A DNA stretch of 64,000 nucleotides, from assembly GCF_002157225.2 (NCBI RefSeq), contig NZ_CP021746.1, positions 1-64,000 on the forward strand, written 5' to 3'. A program made the position numbers and the translations under genes. The notes beneath the pieces were generated by a model. The model made no database searches. It saw nothing but the letters and a program-made list of their open reading frames with translations, and was not told where the DNA came from. Positions 45,843-56,867 of this stretch are shown piece after piece (positions within the stretch are counted from its first letter, which is position 1; the number at the start of each line of letters is the position of its first letter). The stretch comes from Agarilytica rhodophyticola (GTDB lineage Bacteria; Pseudomonadota; Gammaproteobacteria; Pseudomonadales; Cellvibrionaceae).

Positions 45843-46867
45843 CTACCTATGCAGCAGCAAACAATACGCTGCCTCTTGGAAAAAGGATCGAATCAATTTT
45901 TTATCTCGTTTAATTTTCTCCAAGTCTACTATCGCCCGATTTTTTAGTGACTCTCCCTTTTTTAACGGCTTTTTGGACGTCCCTATATTCCTCATTTGAT
46001 GCCAAACTAATTCGTCAGGATTCAGGTCAGGTGCATACGGGAGCAAAAAAACAATCTCCAACTGACCATCTAAAGAATCAAGATAGTCAGCAACCTTCTT
46101 CGATTTATGAGCAGGGTGGCCATCAATGATTAATATCGCTGGATTTTTACGCCCCTTCATGAAACCTTTAAAACACTCAATACATTTATCTGCATTAAAC
46201 TTTCCTTCAAACACGTGATACCCCCCTTATTTGATAGAGCTGATATTGCATTGATCGATTACCTTTGACCACTCGTTTTAACAATGGGCGTTTTACCTTT
46301 TTCTTCCCATGTACGCTGGAGCGGATCATCTGAACAGATACTTGCCTCATCTAATCAAAATATCTCCGCACCCTTGTTTTTAGTGCATTTCTTCACTTTA
46401 GGATAGACTTCAGCAACCCATTTCTGTACAGCCTCTTCATCCCGTTCATACGCTCTGCGTAGTGGCTTTCGAGGGGTTAAACCTAGACAGCGAAGAATAT
46501 TTCCAACCCCTGATGGGCTTAGCTCAACTCCAAACCTTTCACGTATTAAATCGGCGACAATCTGACGCGGCCATAATCCAAAATCAAAACCATGCTGACG
46601 AGGATCTCTTCCTATAACCCAATGTTTAATTTCTTGCCCTTCAAGATATGACAATGTGCGGTTCCTTCCCGTTCGTGCTTTTGGATACAGAGCGTTTATT
46701 CCTTTTTCTCTGGCTATTTTTAGCCAAGTAAATATGGTTGTTTTACCGAGACCAAAACTTCGGGTAACATCTGCAGCTGGTGCGCCATCAAGTACGCGTT
46801 GAACCGCCAACTTACGAATCAAATATTGTTCTTCTGTGCTCAGTTTTCTTGATACCGAGTACACCAA
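45843..46867 (-). pseudogene. IS630-family transposase, broken
   Basis: The N-terminal half (46867-46355) has the IS630 HTH region (LAVQRVLDGAPAADVTRSFGLGKTTIFTWLKIA) and then LGLTPRKPLRRAYERDEEAVQKW. A TGA follows where LDEASICSDDPLQRTWEEKG should continue the DDE core. A second stop (TAA) comes after SGQR, and a shift in the G-run near 46225. The C-terminal half (46214-45843) carries ILIIDGHPAHKSKKVADYL and LLPYAPDLNPDELVWH, with the last two catalytic acids. Three lesions show that it is dead. Confidence 0.85.
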
Positions 46868-47280
46868 ATTTTAAAGCCCACTATTGATTAATAGTCTCCC
46901 AGTAGTACACAATATCTAACCTATTATAACATGCCCTCCCATATTTGGACTGCCCACTACCCTTTTGATTCACTTTCCGGCGGAAACAAGACCTCAATAA
47001 ACCCCGTCTAATAGACATTTGAAAGAACCAAATCACCCAAGTGTCCCCAAATGGCAACATATTTAATAATTTAAAGCTGTTTTTATAATACTCATGGATC
47101 GACACGTTAAACACCTAAAAATGATACAAAGTTCTGTTCTTTTTAGAAACACTATGTTACATAATTGCGTTGATTTTTATTTACAAACAGTTAAACTATT
47201 CCATAATTTTACAAAATACCCTCTCAATTAGACAATAATCACCCTATCTCAACTAACTCCTACAACCTCAGAGATCTATA

Positions 47281-47796
47281 ATGAGAAAGCCTTACAACAC
47301 TAACAAAATAACGTTATGCCTGGCGGCCCTTCTATTTACGCTAAATAAAAATAGTCAAGCTGATGAATTCTCCAACTCTATTCATTTCACAGAAAAACCA
47401 ACCACAAATAATGCGAGCTATTCTGAGGACTCAGCATTGAGCCACTTATGCTTGGGCAGTGTAGCTTCATCCTTTTTGGGAAGCTGCGATGCCTACCACC
47501 TTATTAAGGATGAAGATGGAATCAATGGTAAAATTAAATTTCCAAAAGTTAGCGCGGTCAATAATCATCAACCACATCAAAAGCATGAGACGCATAGACT
47601 AAGCGCTGATGAGATATTGAGAATTGATAATGAATTTAAATTTCTAAGAAACTGGGGCTTTCCTAAGGTAGGAAATCATAGTGGATATCTGTACCTATAT
47701 CGGGAAGAAGACTGTCTACACTCTTACTCTACAAGAGACTGTTTAGGTTACAAAGAATTCGAGCGATATGAAACACTAACTGACTCATTACACTAA
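47281..47796 (+). CDS. Secreted Cys-containing protein of unknown function
   Basis: The 171-aa protein has a signal peptide (MRKPYNTNKITLCLAALLFTLNKNSQADEF). In the mature part four cysteines (LCLGSV, GSCDAY, EDCLHS and RDCLGY) suggest two disulfides. The middle is His/Lys-rich (NNHQPHQKHETHRL). No family is recognised. It is isolated: transposase debris is upstream and a long non-coding stretch follows. Confidence 0.5.
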   Translation: MRKPYNTNKITLCLAALLFTLNKNSQADEFSNSIHFTEKPTTNNASYSEDSALSHLCLGSVASSFLGSCDAYHLIKDEDGINGKIKFPKVSAVNNHQPHQKHETHRLSADEILRIDNEFKFLRNWGFPKVGNHSGYLYLYREEDCLHSYSTRDCLGYKEFERYETLTDSLH

Positions 47797-49362
47797 TGGC
47801 ATTGTTGCCATACCAAAAGAAAACTCTAATACCGCGCACAATATTCAGCATCCAACTTAATATGCTTTTTAGACTAATACAGCTCACATAGATTAGACAC
47901 CTCAAAATAGACATCCTCAATTACTTTAATGCAAAATAAACTAATAAAAAACCATAGGAAAACATGATATCAGACAAGCAAAGGAAAAAGATTTCTACAA
48001 AATACGCTATTATCATAATAGTTAGCTTTAGACAACCTTATTGAACACTCTTCTCCCTCATGAGAAAACCATCCATAACAAAAGCTCAACCATGTCAAAC
48101 ACAAGATACCCAACAGCAACTGGAATTATTATTTTAACCTTATCATCAATAACACACTCAAATTTGAAGTTCACCGTCTAGTAAAATTAAAATCGACTAC
48201 AATTGAAACAATCTGAGCCCCCATTCCCTCCCCCCCAAAAAAAACAAAACAATGATTAAATATTATCCACAACAGACACACAAACAACAAAGCCAGATAT
48301 CAAGGTGATCCATTGAAAAGCAAGATACTGCAAATAGCCATGAGAACACCCATTTTTTTTCCTGATCAGATATACACAGATAAGGTTATTTATATACCCG
48401 CTTTGCACTTTAATCACTATTGCTGAACGCATCGCCTATTTTACAGCATACTTACAGGCGGATAATAAAAGCACTAACTTGATAGCAGTAGCGACAATTG
48501 CTAGACTGAAATCACTCCAAAAAAGTCACTTACACGATTACCGTCGACAATAGGAAGGCATTGCTCTCTATGAAGGATTTGGTGATACATTAAAACCAAT
48601 ACATGCTTTGCTTGTCCTCACAACTCACTAGAAAGAGGATTGCATAACAACGCTAATGACCTACTTCGTTAGTATTTCCGAGAAAGTACAAACCTAACAC
48701 AGGCTACACTATCGAAGGCCAAACGCCTCGACACTCAACCAAGAATTTTTAAAACGTCAGATGACTTAATAACTAAAAGCTGGGCTGTATTGGCAGTGTA
48801 AGTTTTGATACATTTCGCATTTAAATTCACAGAATATAAAAAAACGCGGCGCACCGGAGAAATATGTGGATAAAAATCAGTGTACGCCGCAAATATTACT
48901 AAATGCTCAATCAGAGTATTTGGCAGTGTATTACCAATTCACATAATAGTAAACATGTTAATAAATTTAATGACGCCTTAAAACCTTTTCATTCACCACA
49001 ATCATCACCTTTATCATGTGTAATAAAGCCTAGTACATATAGAATAATCACCACTCAATACGTTAGGAATGTTATTTTGTACAGTGAAATTATTTTTTAA
49101 ATATATCAGTCAAGCCCTTCTGACCTTACCAACCTGTTAATACCTGTATGCTTTTTCTAATTTTAATTGCTACACCTCTCTTTCTCCTCCCCACTACCAT
49201 TTTTAAAATAACATAGTGAATTACTCAAAGATAACCGCGTTTTCTGCTGCTTTTTTGCAGCACCGACAACTCGTTAATGTTCAAAAACGATCAGTCGAAT
49301 TGCGACGACAGTATCAGTAGAATACCTCGATTTATCGACCACCTGTTCAAAAATTGCAATGT
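47797..49362. other. 1.5-kb non-coding stretch
   Basis: No gene can be supported. A hairpin with GCGGCG/CGCCGC arms lies around 48846-48892. GGCAGTGTA occurs near 48791 and 48921. The sequence otherwise looks like decayed coding DNA. Confidence 0.4.
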
Positions 49363-50136
49363 TTAAATCCATGTTCGTGTGGATAACTTTATGAGCGGTA
49401 AATTATTTCTAATGTAAATTTGCTTTCTCACCGTATCGTCTTGACTTGGTTTGAATAAGGTAAAAGATTGCGTGGCTTCGATTAGTTCTGTTAGTGTTTT
49501 ACAGCCATACTTTTTATACTGTATATGGGGGTAATGCCTCCGGATAAACGATCCGCATACTGATATGGGGGCCCACCCCTCTTCATCCGAGTATTTCTTT
49601 ACAATATTCACCAATGTCTCAATCAACCTCTTATCATTGAGTGCAAGACGGCTTTTTTCTATACATACGGCCGCTATATCAACGTCACTGTCTTGACTAT
49701 GATGTGGCCTGGTGGCTTGCTTGGGTTCCAAGAACGTAAAGGCGTCGCAAATCTGTTGGAAGGCCTTAGGTGTCGTGACATATCCACAGCCAAGAACAAA
49801 TTTTTGAGACTCTCGTAGACGAGCAGCTAATCGAGTGAAATCACTATCACTGGACACGATCACAAACATATCAAGATCACCTTGATGCAAAAGATCCATC
49901 GCATCAACAACCAAGGCCATGTCTGAAGCATTTTTCTTCGGTGTATAGGCAAACTGTTGAACAGGTCGAATACCATATTGGTTTAGCGTATCTTTCCACC
50001 CTCGCGAGTGGAGACTACTCCAATCACCGTACGCCCGCTTTATAACCGCATTACCGTATTCTGACAGTATCGCGAACAGCTCGCCTATTCTATTACATCC
50101 AATATTGTCCGCATCAATGAGCACTGCTATTTTCAT
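49363..50136 (-). CDS. NYN/LabA-type PIN-domain protein with OST-HTH-like domain
   Basis: This 257-aa protein has the NYN nuclease-like core: AVLIDADNI (D8, D10), the conserved NASDMALVVDAMDLL (about residues 69-83) and FVIVSSDSDFTRLAARLRE (about 91-109). These give the acidic residues of PIN-type RNases. After a linker comes a ~75-aa OST-HTH/LOTUS-like domain (LIETLVNIVKKYSDEEGWAPISVCGSFIRRHYPHIQYKKYGCKTLTELIEA), thought to bind RNA. Predicted cytoplasmic RNA-processing enzyme. It lies 15 bases downstream of a small membrane-anchored protein gene. Confidence 0.88.
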   Translation of the reverse strand: MKIAVLIDADNIGCNRIGELFAILSEYGNAVIKRAYGDWSSLHSRGWKDTLNQYGIRPVQQFAYTPKKNASDMALVVDAMDLLHQGDLDMFVIVSSDSDFTRLAARLRESQKFVLGCGYVTTPKAFQQICDAFTFLEPKQATRPHHSQDSDVDIAAVCIEKSRLALNDKRLIETLVNIVKKYSDEEGWAPISVCGSFIRRHYPHIQYKKYGCKTLTELIEATQSFTLFKPSQDDTVRKQIYIRNNLPLIKLSTRTWI

Positions 50137-50151
50137 CGTACATGATACACT

Positions 50152-50520
50152 CTACAGATTTTCACAACGAGATAGTGGTAAATCTTCTATAATTTCTACC
50201 CGCCGCCCGTCAGGGACAATACTTAGTATATTGAAATTAAAGATATAGGGTTTACCCAAAAGACATATACTATTATTATCACTCATATATTGATCAATCA
50301 AGGCCTCAATATCTATTTTCCCTGAAATAGGCAGAATTGTTGCTCCGACTATGTCTTTGTTATCACTCGCGTGCACTTTCATATGATAACAACGCTCACA
50401 TGTAAGCGGCAAACTCCCTACTTGCATCACCGCTTCATCCTCTTTTAATAATAATAAAAGCGTCGTAACACACCACCCTACTATCACAACTTCGATAACA
50501 ACAATTAATGGTTTTGTCAT
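50152..50520 (-). CDS. Small membrane-anchored protein of unknown function
   Basis: The 122-aa protein has one N-terminal membrane helix (about residues 5-25, LIVVIEVVIVGWCVTTLLLLL). A ~95-aa outer part contains CERC and two later cysteines (SICLLG, SRCENL). No family is recognised. It precedes the NYN gene in the same direction by 15 bases, so they may be co-expressed, though no functional link is evident. Confidence 0.55.
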   Translation of the reverse strand: MTKPLIVVIEVVIVGWCVTTLLLLLKEDEAVMQVGSLPLTCERCYHMKVHASDNKDIVGATILPISGKIDIEALIDQYMSDNNSICLLGKPYIFNFNILSIVPDGRRVEIIEDLPLSRCENL

Positions 50521-51016
50521 GTTTCCTGTTCGTATAAATAGATACTAGCGTGCACTTTATACATTAACTATAGCAGTATCCCAAAAAAAGCAGGGTCAGA
50601 TGCATGTATAAAATGAGAAAGCATAAAGGATATGGGAAGATAAAGGCTTATCGTCTTACCCTTAGAGGCTTAGGTAAAAAAGACGGTGCATCCAATAAAT
50701 GAGGTAACATTGTGCAATGATACACCGCCTAAATCCTCCATATTGTGAGATGCTAACAATAAATATAAATCATAAAATTGTACACACTTTTTTCAAAAAT
50801 AAGCTCTTTCAGGCAAATCATGCGTAGAATGCTTTTCTATACTGTCATCATAAGAGACAACTATTCAGCTTGTTGATGAAAGGCACTTTCTATTACCTTC
50901 ATCGTCAACTTTAGTTTACAATGACTTTACCGTTTACATAGAGTCATGTCGGTTCTATAAAAACAGCCAAACCATTAAGAAAAGAATAACCACGATATAT
51001 CACGAGTTGTTATCAA
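50521..51016. other. Non-coding stretch before the AraC-type gene
   Basis: No gene is supported. It contains AT-rich promoter-like sequence for one or both neighbours, but no clear motif. Confidence 0.35.
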
Positions 51017-51484
51017 GTGACTATTATTGACAGTCCCCTCCATTCTAGTAAGGACGGTTTTGACCGAGTATCTGATGAAGATGTTATTTTTCTCTACGAG
51101 AGCTTTAGAGAAAAAGCGAAACTACCTAGGCATTATGGCCTCAAGAAGCGTGTCATCGACGCCATTACACGACGTATTCTAAGCTCTGAATACAGAAAGT
51201 GGACGATACATGATGTAGCCCAAGATATAGGCACGACTAAACGTACATTACAACGCAGGCTTGAAGGACAAAAGGCAAGTTTTAGCGTATTGCATGATGA
51301 AGTGCGCCGATACTACGCCGTACATTACCTTCTGGAAGAACGCTTAACCGTTAACGATATTAGTTATACTCTCGGTTTTTCTAATAGGACGGGTTTATTA
51401 AGTGCATTCAAACGATGGCTAGGGATATCGCCAACGACTTTGAAACGGCTGGAAAAAGAAGCTGTAAGAAAAAAAAACATGTAA
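51017..51484 (+). CDS. AraC-type DNA-binding-domain protein, copy 1
   Basis: This 155-aa protein starts with GTG and consists of the two-HTH AraC/XylS domain plus a short linker: YGLKKRVIDAITRRI, then WTIHDVAQDIGTTKRTLQRRLEGQKASFSVLHDEVRRYYAVHYLLEERLTVNDISYTLGFSNRTGLLSAFKRWLGISPTTLKR. The usual N-terminal sensor domain (Arabinose_bd-type) is absent; full-length relatives have about 330 aa. It may act as an unliganded regulator or a dominant competitor of a full-length AraC protein. A similar protein lies at 53.1 kb on the other strand. Confidence 0.85.
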   Translation: MTIIDSPLHSSKDGFDRVSDEDVIFLYESFREKAKLPRHYGLKKRVIDAITRRILSSEYRKWTIHDVAQDIGTTKRTLQRRLEGQKASFSVLHDEVRRYYAVHYLLEERLTVNDISYTLGFSNRTGLLSAFKRWLGISPTTLKRLEKEAVRKKNM

Positions 51485-51575
51485 ATATAGCTTTGCCGAA
51501 GTAAATCAAGAGATATCTAATCTCCTTATATACAGCCAGCAAATACAAGAATAAATGTTTATATAGCAATACATT

Positions 51576-52633
51576 GCTGTCCCGTTAACTTTCAAAACAG
51601 TTTCCCTTGATATCGACCAGGGGGTTCGGTATTGATAGGGTCGCCCCTGAGCAAAGCAATTAAATCTCGTTTTTCAAAAGATTAAGCTACAATATGCGAA
51701 GAATTTGTTGCATACTCTGCGTTAGTTTTGACTGGAACTTTAAAAAGCCAACACTAAGTAAACACACATGGCAATTCATATTTGTGTCAGCACAGCATTC
51801 TTACTTGTCCCCACAAACGATTTAATTTTCAGGTTTTACTTAATCCATTTAAAGAATAATTCCACCTGCTACCTGGGTTTATATAAATCAGCAATCGTCC
51901 TGGCGGCTAAGGATGTATTGTTTGTCAAAAACACGTAGTGTTTCCCTGTCTCTTTATCTCGATAACCAATGCGATGCAAAAAAGTAGGACATTTTTTTGA
52001 TGCCACATTGCCAGTAAATTCTATGATCTGATCGGAGGTTATCCCTTTGGGTTTAAGCGCATCACGACGTTCAATCACACGGTATTTGGCATTGTTCTTC
52101 AGCGAGTAACGAAGCCCCCCCCTTATCTGTCAATTGCTTATACCATGCATAGTCATTGTAAGCTTTATCCACCACAACGATGCTACCTTGGGGCAAGTTC
52201 ATTGCTCTTGCTGCTGTGATGTCATGGGTTTTCCCCTCTATCACCGCGATAAATTCTGGCAAATACCCTTCATGGTTTAAGCCGAGATGAAGTCGTTCGT
52301 GTCAATTTAGATAACCCTAGGTGATACAAACGGTGCATTTGTGCCGTCATATTATCCACAATATCGCGCAAACTGTTTCGAGCTGACAGTTGGGCAATCA
52401 TCATCGTCACAAACTGTGACCAGCGCAATGCTTTGCGAAAGGATCAGCCACTATGGCGCTGATTGGCTAGCGTTTCGAATTCATGTCTCGGAATTAATTT
52501 TAGCATTTGGCCGATGACTGTATTATGATGGCTCATGGTCTGTTTCACTCTTGCTTTATAGTGTTTTTTGGCGAAACTAGTATAAATCATTGAGTGCTTA
52601 CAGACCGATTTTTCTTTAAGTTAACGGGACAGC
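51576..52633 (-). mobile_element. IS4-family insertion sequence, degraded
   Basis: Perfect 16-bp terminal inverted repeats GCTGTCCCGTTAACTT and AAGTTAACGGGACAGC mark the ends of a 1058-bp element. It is shorter than a complete IS4-type element because of an internal deletion. It lies between the two AraC-type genes. Confidence 0.85.
51869..52536 (-). pseudogene. IS4 transposase remnant
   Basis: From ATG at 52536 the product begins MSHHNTVIGQMLKLIPRHEFETLANQRHSG (DUF4372-type start), then a stop. The frame goes on with SFRKALRWSQFVTMMIAQLSARNSLRDIVDNM. A deletion joins this to LHLGLNHEGYLPEFIAVIEGKTHDI and VVVDKAYNDYAWY. Further frameshifts in the G-run near 52115 and at about 52105 lead to ERRDALKPKGITSDQIIEF. 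It is dead. Confidence 0.85.
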
Positions 52634-53077
52634 AGTGATAGCAATAATACATGTTTCTAATAAAGAGGATTCTTCAAAGTCAATCAAATTACAATACATC
52701 AAGATATAGTCTTTATTTTATAGACAATGTCTTCACATGGATCTCTAGCTGAGCTTGGCCTAATCTTTTCTTAATAAACTTTACGCCATATCCTCATAAT
52801 TATTATTTTGACACCACTCATTCCAGCTAGCCGGCTCTATAGTCAGCACAAGCATCACTCAAGACTATTATATAGTCATTCTGAAAAATTGTTCATAGCT
52901 GTACGCGCATAACAGCCACTCTACTTTATACGCCTATATTTTTTATTATCGGGTATTTGCTCATACAATCAATGAATAAGTTTAAAAACATAAAACCGTA
53001 CATGCATATAATAAAAGCCCCATACGTAATGAGAGCTTGCTGTCATATTGAGTTCTCTTTTAAAGATCCACAGGTTA
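52634..53077. other. Non-coding stretch between IS4 and the AraC-type gene
   Basis: No recognisable gene. The AT-rich sequence is about 440 bases long. Confidence 0.35.
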
Positions 53078-53524
53078 TTAGCTCAATTCGTTGAAAGGTA
53101 TTAATATCTCTTTGAGCTCTTCGGGAGACATCCCTACCCACCGATGAAAAGCATGTGTCACAGATGTTCTATCAGAGTAACCAAGCAAATTACATATTTG
53201 CGTTACAGGAAGACGCTGCTCTAGCAAATAGCGCATACCATGATAGCGGCGCACCTCATCCCTTAATTGAGTAAAACTGCTACCATTCCGGCGCAATTGC
53301 CGCTGTAGAGTCCTTGATGACATATTAAGTACTTGGGCGATTTGAAAGATATCTAATGATTTTTGGCCCATGTGAGCAACAAGCACATCGATAACCTGTT
53401 GTTTTAAACCACTATATTTGGGCAGCAACGATGCTGTTAAATAATAGTTGCGTAATACATCTTTATCAGTGTCACTAGCATTAGCCAGACAACGCGGTAA
53501 TCGGGTGTCATATTGTTGCTTCAT
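53078..53524 (-). CDS. AraC-type DNA-binding-domain protein, copy 2
   Basis: The 148-aa protein has the same plan as the one at 51.0 kb: KYSGLKQQVIDVLVAHMGQ, then LDIFQIAQVLNMSSRTLQRQLRRNGSSFTQLRDEVRRYHGMRYLLEQRLPVTQICNLLGYSDRTSVTHAFHRWVGMSPEELK. The two share R(T/L)LQR.L....SF..L.DEVRRY...YLLE.RL, so they are paralogues. The N-terminal sensor domain is missing. It is read leftward, towards the other copy, with the IS4 remnant between them. Confidence 0.85.
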   Translation of the reverse strand: MKQQYDTRLPRCLANASDTDKDVLRNYYLTASLLPKYSGLKQQVIDVLVAHMGQKSLDIFQIAQVLNMSSRTLQRQLRRNGSSFTQLRDEVRRYHGMRYLLEQRLPVTQICNLLGYSDRTSVTHAFHRWVGMSPEELKEILIPFNELS

Positions 53525-55001
53525 ATATTCCTCTTCAACTATACGATTCCCAAAACATTACTACTCCTGATACCAAAGCATTCAAATATTGTAACGTCAT
53601 GATAAACGTTCATACGTCTATTGAAATGAATTGTATCAATATAACAGCTAGAGTAATAAGGAGGTTGCATAAAGTATAGTTTTCACGAGTTATTTATGAA
53701 ACTATAAACTTTAGGAAGCACGCTTGTTATCTACAATGATAAAAAAAACTGAAAATTGCATAGCTTAATCAATATTACAATATCATACGGTTTTAGCCAT
53801 GACTATCCTGCTACAACTTATACTCTTACAATTCTTGATTTTATAGTATATTGTGACCACACCAACTGTTAATAAACGTAAAGTTTACAGCATTAATACT
53901 GAAAAGACGGACACCATGTTAGAATATTACTTGAAATACTTATATAAGCTTTGATGTATCTGTCAGTTCAGTTATTCGCCTTTCGATAGAGCAAGCTATT
54001 TTTGACAGAATATCAATACTGCGACGCCTCCTCATTATTTCCAGTATTCTACTCATAACCACCTCAACAGCAATAGTGCGGCACCTATTTACACTATAGA
54101 TAAGCCAAGCAACCATGAGGTTTAATACAACTATGTATTTTATAAGTAAGTTTACACTGAGAAAATATTATGTTCTTTACATTACTCATAAGTAAACTTA
54201 AATTATTAGCAGCGACACTATAAACCAAGCCTAGGATGAATAAAAACGAAATACCGGTAGCGCGTGCACATACACGAGAGTAGGTGACTGAATATTTTTC
54301 AACCCAAATATCTAAAAATAGGGCACCCCTCTCAATTATTCAGCGGCATGTATGCGAGAGCACTATTCGTCGATAAGAAAGTATTGACTTCAAATATCCA
54401 TTTCAAAAAATTAAAATTACGTCAAAGGATAAGAAGTTTACAGCCTTCGCGAAAAAGTACTGAGCCAAGGTAAGATGAGTGCAGCACTTTTGCAAAGTCA
54501 TTTAGAGAGCGAAAGAGTTTAAATAGCCAAGGAAATTAAGTTACCAAACTGTAAATGTGTATCTAGAAAACAGTATTAGTCGTTATGAAACAATAACAAT
54601 ACGAGCTTGAAGTATTATCGTCAATTAATGTTTTAGAATGTAGCAAATGTTTAGAGGCTCTAAACTATTTTTTAACCTCAGCAATTAATTGTTTATTTCT
54701 TATCAATTAAAACCGTGAAGTGTTTACCGCCTAATAACCTAATCGCTATAAAAAATTAATTACTAGGAATTATTAATATAAAAACTACCACTAATGTTGC
54801 TTGTCTCAATCTACACGTCGAGTTTAAAAAATAATACGTATCGGCGGGCTTATTGAGAAAAACGTGACTCGATCGACATTTTTGATTTTTAACCGCCACA
54901 CAAAGACGATTGAAACGACAAGTCTAATATCTAGTTCGGTACAAATATGAAACAATATTTGTATTACCAATTATCCATCAAAATTGCTCGTGTCTTGATC
55001 T
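53525..55001. other. 1.5-kb non-coding stretch before the DUF1800 gene
   Basis: No domain, RNA gene or strong repeat is recognisable. The last few hundred bases presumably hold the promoter of the DUF1800-DUF1501 operon. Confidence 0.4.
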
Positions 55002-56840
55002 ATGTTTAGAATTAGTATATTCAGCAAAAATTTTACCTTAGCATGTGTATTGGCAGGTCTTGTTGCCTGTGGCGGTGAAAGCGAGAGCTTACTGAGCCCC
55101 GATGCTAATCCCGGTGGGGACTCCCCTGATAATCAGCCAGTGCCGTCACAAACAGTACCGCCGTTACCAGGAACTCCAACACCTACGCCAGGAACAACAC
55201 CTACAGCAACTCCCACTGGCACACCGACACCTACAGCGACACCAGTGGCTGCTACACCAACGCCTGCACCAAGACGCGCAAGAAATAATGATGAAGCGGT
55301 CAGATTCTTATTGCGAACGACGTTTGGCCCCACACAAAGAGAGATCGATGCTCTCCAGGCAACCAATTACACCTCTTGGCTGCAGCAACAATTTGATGCA
55401 ACGCCTACTTATCAAACAGAAACTGTTAAAAAGCTAATCGACGAAAACACGAGAGATATTGTTTTCTTACGCAGCTTCCGTCGTTCAGATGCATGGTTCG
55501 ATACCGTTATTAATGGCGAAGATCAGTTACGCCAGCGGGTGGCATTTGCACTGAGCCAAATACTTGTTGTGTCTGAAAATGACGGTGCATTAACTGGCTA
55601 TGCCAGGAGTATGGCCAACTATAATGATGTACTTATTCGTAACGCCTTTGGCAATTTTAGAGAGCTATTAGAAGAAGTAACGCTGCACCCGGCTATGGGT
55701 AACTTCTTAAGTATGCGCCGCAATAGTAAAGGTAATGATGAAGGTACAATTCAGCCAGATGAGAACTACGCACGCGAAATTATGCAGCTGTTCACTATTG
55801 GCTTAAAAGAATTAAACCTCGATGGCACTGAGAAGTTAGATAGCAGAAACCGATCTATTCCAACCTATGGTATGCCAGAAGTACTGGCTTTTGCTCGTGT
55901 ATTCACCGGCTGGAATTATGAGAATCTACGCAGATTCCAAAGCGGCTTTGAAAGGCCCGATAGTGAAAGACTGCTCAAACCCATGACGCCCTATGAAGAT
56001 TTCCATGATACTGGTGAGAAAGTATTACTCAACGGCACAGTTTTGCCCGCTAACCAGGATGCTCGTACCGATTTAGAAATGGCTTTAGATAACTTATTTA
56101 ATCACCCAAATGTCGGCCCATTTATTGGTAAGCAGTTAATTCAACGTTTGGTGACGAGTAATCCATCCCCAGCCTATGTAGCCCGTGTGGCATCTGTATT
56201 TAATGATAACGGCCGCGGCGTACGCGGTGATTTACAGGCAACCGTAAGAGCGATCTTACTCGATAGCGACGCGCTACTGGGCTATCAGAATGATCCGCAA
56301 AACTTTGGTAAGTTAAAAGAGCCTTTGTTAAAACTCACACACCTTTGGCGAGCATTTGGCGCTGAAGGTGCTGGTGGTCATTTGCGCTATTCGCAATCGA
56401 ACCGCGACTTTGCACAAAAAGCACTGGCCGCGCCTTCGGTATTTAATTTCTTCTCACCCACGTTTAGCCAACCTGGCGCTATTGAGAACGGCAACATGGT
56501 GTCACCCGAGTTCCAAATCTATACCGAAACGACTGCTATTTCCGCACAAAATCGGTTGCGCAGTTATATCAATGGAAGTCGTCTTAACGGCACTCGAGCA
56601 GAAAGCGGCCTCCATCAAATTAATTTAAATTTTGACAGAGCTAAGCGATTGGCCAATAGACCTGAAGAGCTTGTTAAACACTTTAATGATTTCTTATTTG
56701 CTGGCCAAATGTCACAGCAAACGCAAGATATTTTAGAAGATTTCATTAATCAGACACCGATGACCGATGATGGCACCCTGCGTGTGAGGGAAGGTTTATT
56801 TTTAGCTTTTGCATCACCAGACTTCGCCTATCAACGCTAA
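55002..56840 (+). CDS. DUF1800 lipoprotein
   Basis: The 612-aa protein has a lipoprotein signal (MFRISIFSKNFTLACVLAGLVACGG, lipobox LVAC). A Pro/Thr linker of ~60 residues follows (repeats of PTPTPT type), then the DUF1800 domain: NDEAVRFLLRTTFGPTQREIDAL, LRQRVAFALSQILVVS, NFLSMRRNSKGNDEG, NYAREIMQLFTIGLKELNLDG, VFTGWN, LFNHPNVGPFIGKQLIQRLVTSNPSPAYVARVA. This family always travels with DUF1501, and both are thought to be surface or periplasmic proteins of unknown role. It is followed 27 bases later by its DUF1501 partner. Confidence 0.93.
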   Translation: MFRISIFSKNFTLACVLAGLVACGGESESLLSPDANPGGDSPDNQPVPSQTVPPLPGTPTPTPGTTPTATPTGTPTPTATPVAATPTPAPRRARNNDEAVRFLLRTTFGPTQREIDALQATNYTSWLQQQFDATPTYQTETVKKLIDENTRDIVFLRSFRRSDAWFDTVINGEDQLRQRVAFALSQILVVSENDGALTGYARSMANYNDVLIRNAFGNFRELLEEVTLHPAMGNFLSMRRNSKGNDEGTIQPDENYAREIMQLFTIGLKELNLDGTEKLDSRNRSIPTYGMPEVLAFARVFTGWNYENLRRFQSGFERPDSERLLKPMTPYEDFHDTGEKVLLNGTVLPANQDARTDLEMALDNLFNHPNVGPFIGKQLIQRLVTSNPSPAYVARVASVFNDNGRGVRGDLQATVRAILLDSDALLGYQNDPQNFGKLKEPLLKLTHLWRAFGAEGAGGHLRYSQSNRDFAQKALAAPSVFNFFSPTFSQPGAIENGNMVSPEFQIYTETTAISAQNRLRSYINGSRLNGTRAESGLHQINLNFDRAKRLANRPEELVKHFNDFLFAGQMSQQTQDILEDFINQTPMTDDGTLRVREGLFLAFASPDFAYQR

Positions 56841-56867
56841 CTGAATACGTACCAAGGTTATATCACA

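Noticed and set aside
46881-47114. 77-aa open frame on the minus strand
   Set aside because: Reads like chance sequence beside the IS630 remnant; no conserved motif.
48840-48895. GC-rich hairpin in the non-coding stretch
   Set aside because: Arms are short and the loop long; no repeat copies or gene context to support a CRISPR, riboswitch or small RNA.
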